Assembly: GCF_009720145.1 (NCBI RefSeq)
Contig: NZ_CP046252.1
Span: 1,984,001 to 2,048,000, forward strand
DNA: 64,000 bases
Direction: 5' to 3'
Origin: Sphingobium sp. CAP-1
GTDB taxonomy: Bacteria > Pseudomonadota > Alphaproteobacteria > Sphingomonadales > Sphingomonadaceae
Below, one piece after another: positions 63,340 to 64,000 of the stretch; position 1 is the stretch's first letter; each line of letters opens with the position of its first letter. The position numbers and the translations under genes were made by a program. A model generated the notes under the pieces. It did not search any database and had not been told where the DNA came from. It saw only the letters and a program-made list of their open reading frames with translations.

Positions 63340-64000
63340 TCAGGCCTTGGTCGGCGCGGCAGCCGGCTTGGCGGCCGGAGCAGCCGAAGCGGCGGCAACG
63401 GTCGGCTTCACGGCGCCGTCCGAAACCAGATAGGCCAGCAGGTCGACGGTGAAACCGTTCAGCTGCTCGGCGATCGACTTGTTACGGCGCTGCAGGAAGT
63501 TGTAGGCCAGCACCGCGGGAACGGCCACGGCCAGACCCAGGGCGGTCATGATCAGCGCTTCACCGACCGGGCCGGCAACGGCGTCGATCGAGGCCTGACC
63601 GGCGGCGCCGATCTTGATCAGGGCGCGGTAGATGCCGATAACGGTGCCGAACAGACCGATGAACGGCGAGGTCGAACCGACGGTGGCGAGGAAGGCCAGA
63701 CCGCCACCCAGCGACGAGTTGATCGCGGCTTCCGAACGCGCCAGCGAGCCGTGCAGCCAGTCATGCGCTTCGACCGGATCCTTCAGCTTGCCATGCTCGT
63801 CCTGAGCCTTGATGCCGTCGTCGACGATCTGCTTGTAGGCCGAGTTCTTTTCCAGCTTGGCCGACGCTTCCTTGAGCGAGGCGGCGCGCCAGAAGGTCGC
63901 ACGGATCTTCTTGCCCTGGTTGATCACCTTCTGCTGTTCGATCAGCTTGGTGAACAGAATGTAGAAAGTGCCGACCGACATGCCGCACAGGATGATGAAT
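63340..64000 (-). CDS. exbB: ExbB/TolQ proton channel subunit, C-terminal part
   Basis: The 5' end lies beyond the window; about 220 residues are visible. It shows MotA/TolQ/ExbB features: GGGLAFLATVGSTSPFIGLF (helix and conserved Thr), GTVIGIYRALIKIG, GPVGEALIMTALGLAVAVPA and a C-terminal Ala/Pro tail (AAAPTKA). Together with the ExbD genes it forms the motor for TonB-dependent uptake. A Met at 63981 inside the visible frame (MSVGTFYILF) is internal, since the frame runs on upstream. Confidence 0.93.
   Translation of the reverse strand, partial: FIILCGMSVGTFYILFTKLIEQQKVINQGKKIRATFWRAASLKEASAKLEKNSAYKQIVDDGIKAQDEHGKLKDPVEAHDWLHGSLARSEAAINSSLGGGLAFLATVGSTSPFIGLFGTVIGIYRALIKIGAAGQASIDAVAGPVGEALIMTALGLAVAVPAVLAYNFLQRRNKSIAEQLNGFTVDLLAYLVSDGAVKPTVAAASAAPAAKPAAAPTKA

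Overview
The window looks like chromosomal DNA of a GC-rich alphaproteobacterium of the Sphingomonadaceae (Sphingobium/Sphingomonas-like). The reasons are the uniformly high GC, the many TonB-dependent receptors, the alphaproteobacterial forms of RNase E and RF2, genes of the exosortase-A (XrtA) exopolysaccharide system, and short interspersed repeats of a kind common in sphingomonads (CCCGCGCAGGCGGGA-type and CGTTCGTGCTGAGTAG-type elements). This placement is inference; no rRNA, tRNA or phage was found.

Region 1 (1-18.6 kb) is a purine catabolism and salvage locus. It begins with the end of 5-hydroxyisourate hydrolase (uraH), then xdhA-xdhB-xdhC, guanine deaminase, a HAD phosphatase, an adenine-deaminase-type ADA-family enzyme and a nucleotidyltransferase-like protein. 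A phosphoribosyltransferase/LOG pair runs the other way. A LysR regulator is divergent from an exported block: a 'purine nucleoside permease' (NUP) protein with signal peptide, an exported adenosine deaminase, a TonB-dependent receptor, a second exported NUP paralogue and an NCS2 nucleobase permease. Read together, this suggests outer-membrane uptake of nucleosides, deamination and possibly base release in the periplasm, inner-membrane import of the base, and oxidation to urate and beyond. I argue that the NUP proteins look like nucleoside phosphorylase-fold enzymes, not permeases.

Region 2 (18.5-22.6 kb, minus strand) is a tight four-gene cluster: D-Ala-D-Ala-ligase-like ATP-grasp, MobA-like nucleotidyltransferase, sugar-transfer-associated ATP-grasp and GT4 glycosyltransferase. 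It probably builds an unknown glycoconjugate. Region 3 (22.7-29.4 kb, minus) holds an exported nucleotide pyrophosphatase/phosphodiesterase with its TonB receptor, and a DUF4198 protein with a siderophore-type receptor behind a possible Fur box.

Region 4 (29.5-46 kb) is mostly core: a lipoprotein methyltransferase, prfB, a DUF2147 protein, mrcA (PBP1A) and amiC; divergently rne, an M48 protease and a DsbA-like oxidoreductase; then rpmH-rnpA-yidD-yidC-engB and a PhnA-domain protein. Mobile-type palindromic repeats sit inside or next to rnpA, rpmH and engB. Region 5 (45.3-50.4 kb) has a 2'-5' RNA ligase family protein, cstA-ybdD, a frameshifted second xdhC-like gene, and an S24/LexA-like repressor with TAGGAA operators facing a two-gene small-protein operon.

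Region 6 (51-57.5 kb) is part of the XrtA exopolysaccharide locus (GT4 glycosyltransferase, O-glycosylation ligase and membrane proteins), followed by an MscS channel. Region 7 (57.5-64 kb) carries dgcA, a methyltransferase fused to an anti-sigma-like domain, an ABC exporter, a PilZ protein, and exbD-exbD-exbB (minus strand), the last cut by the window end. These supply the energy-transducing partners for TonB receptors such as those above.
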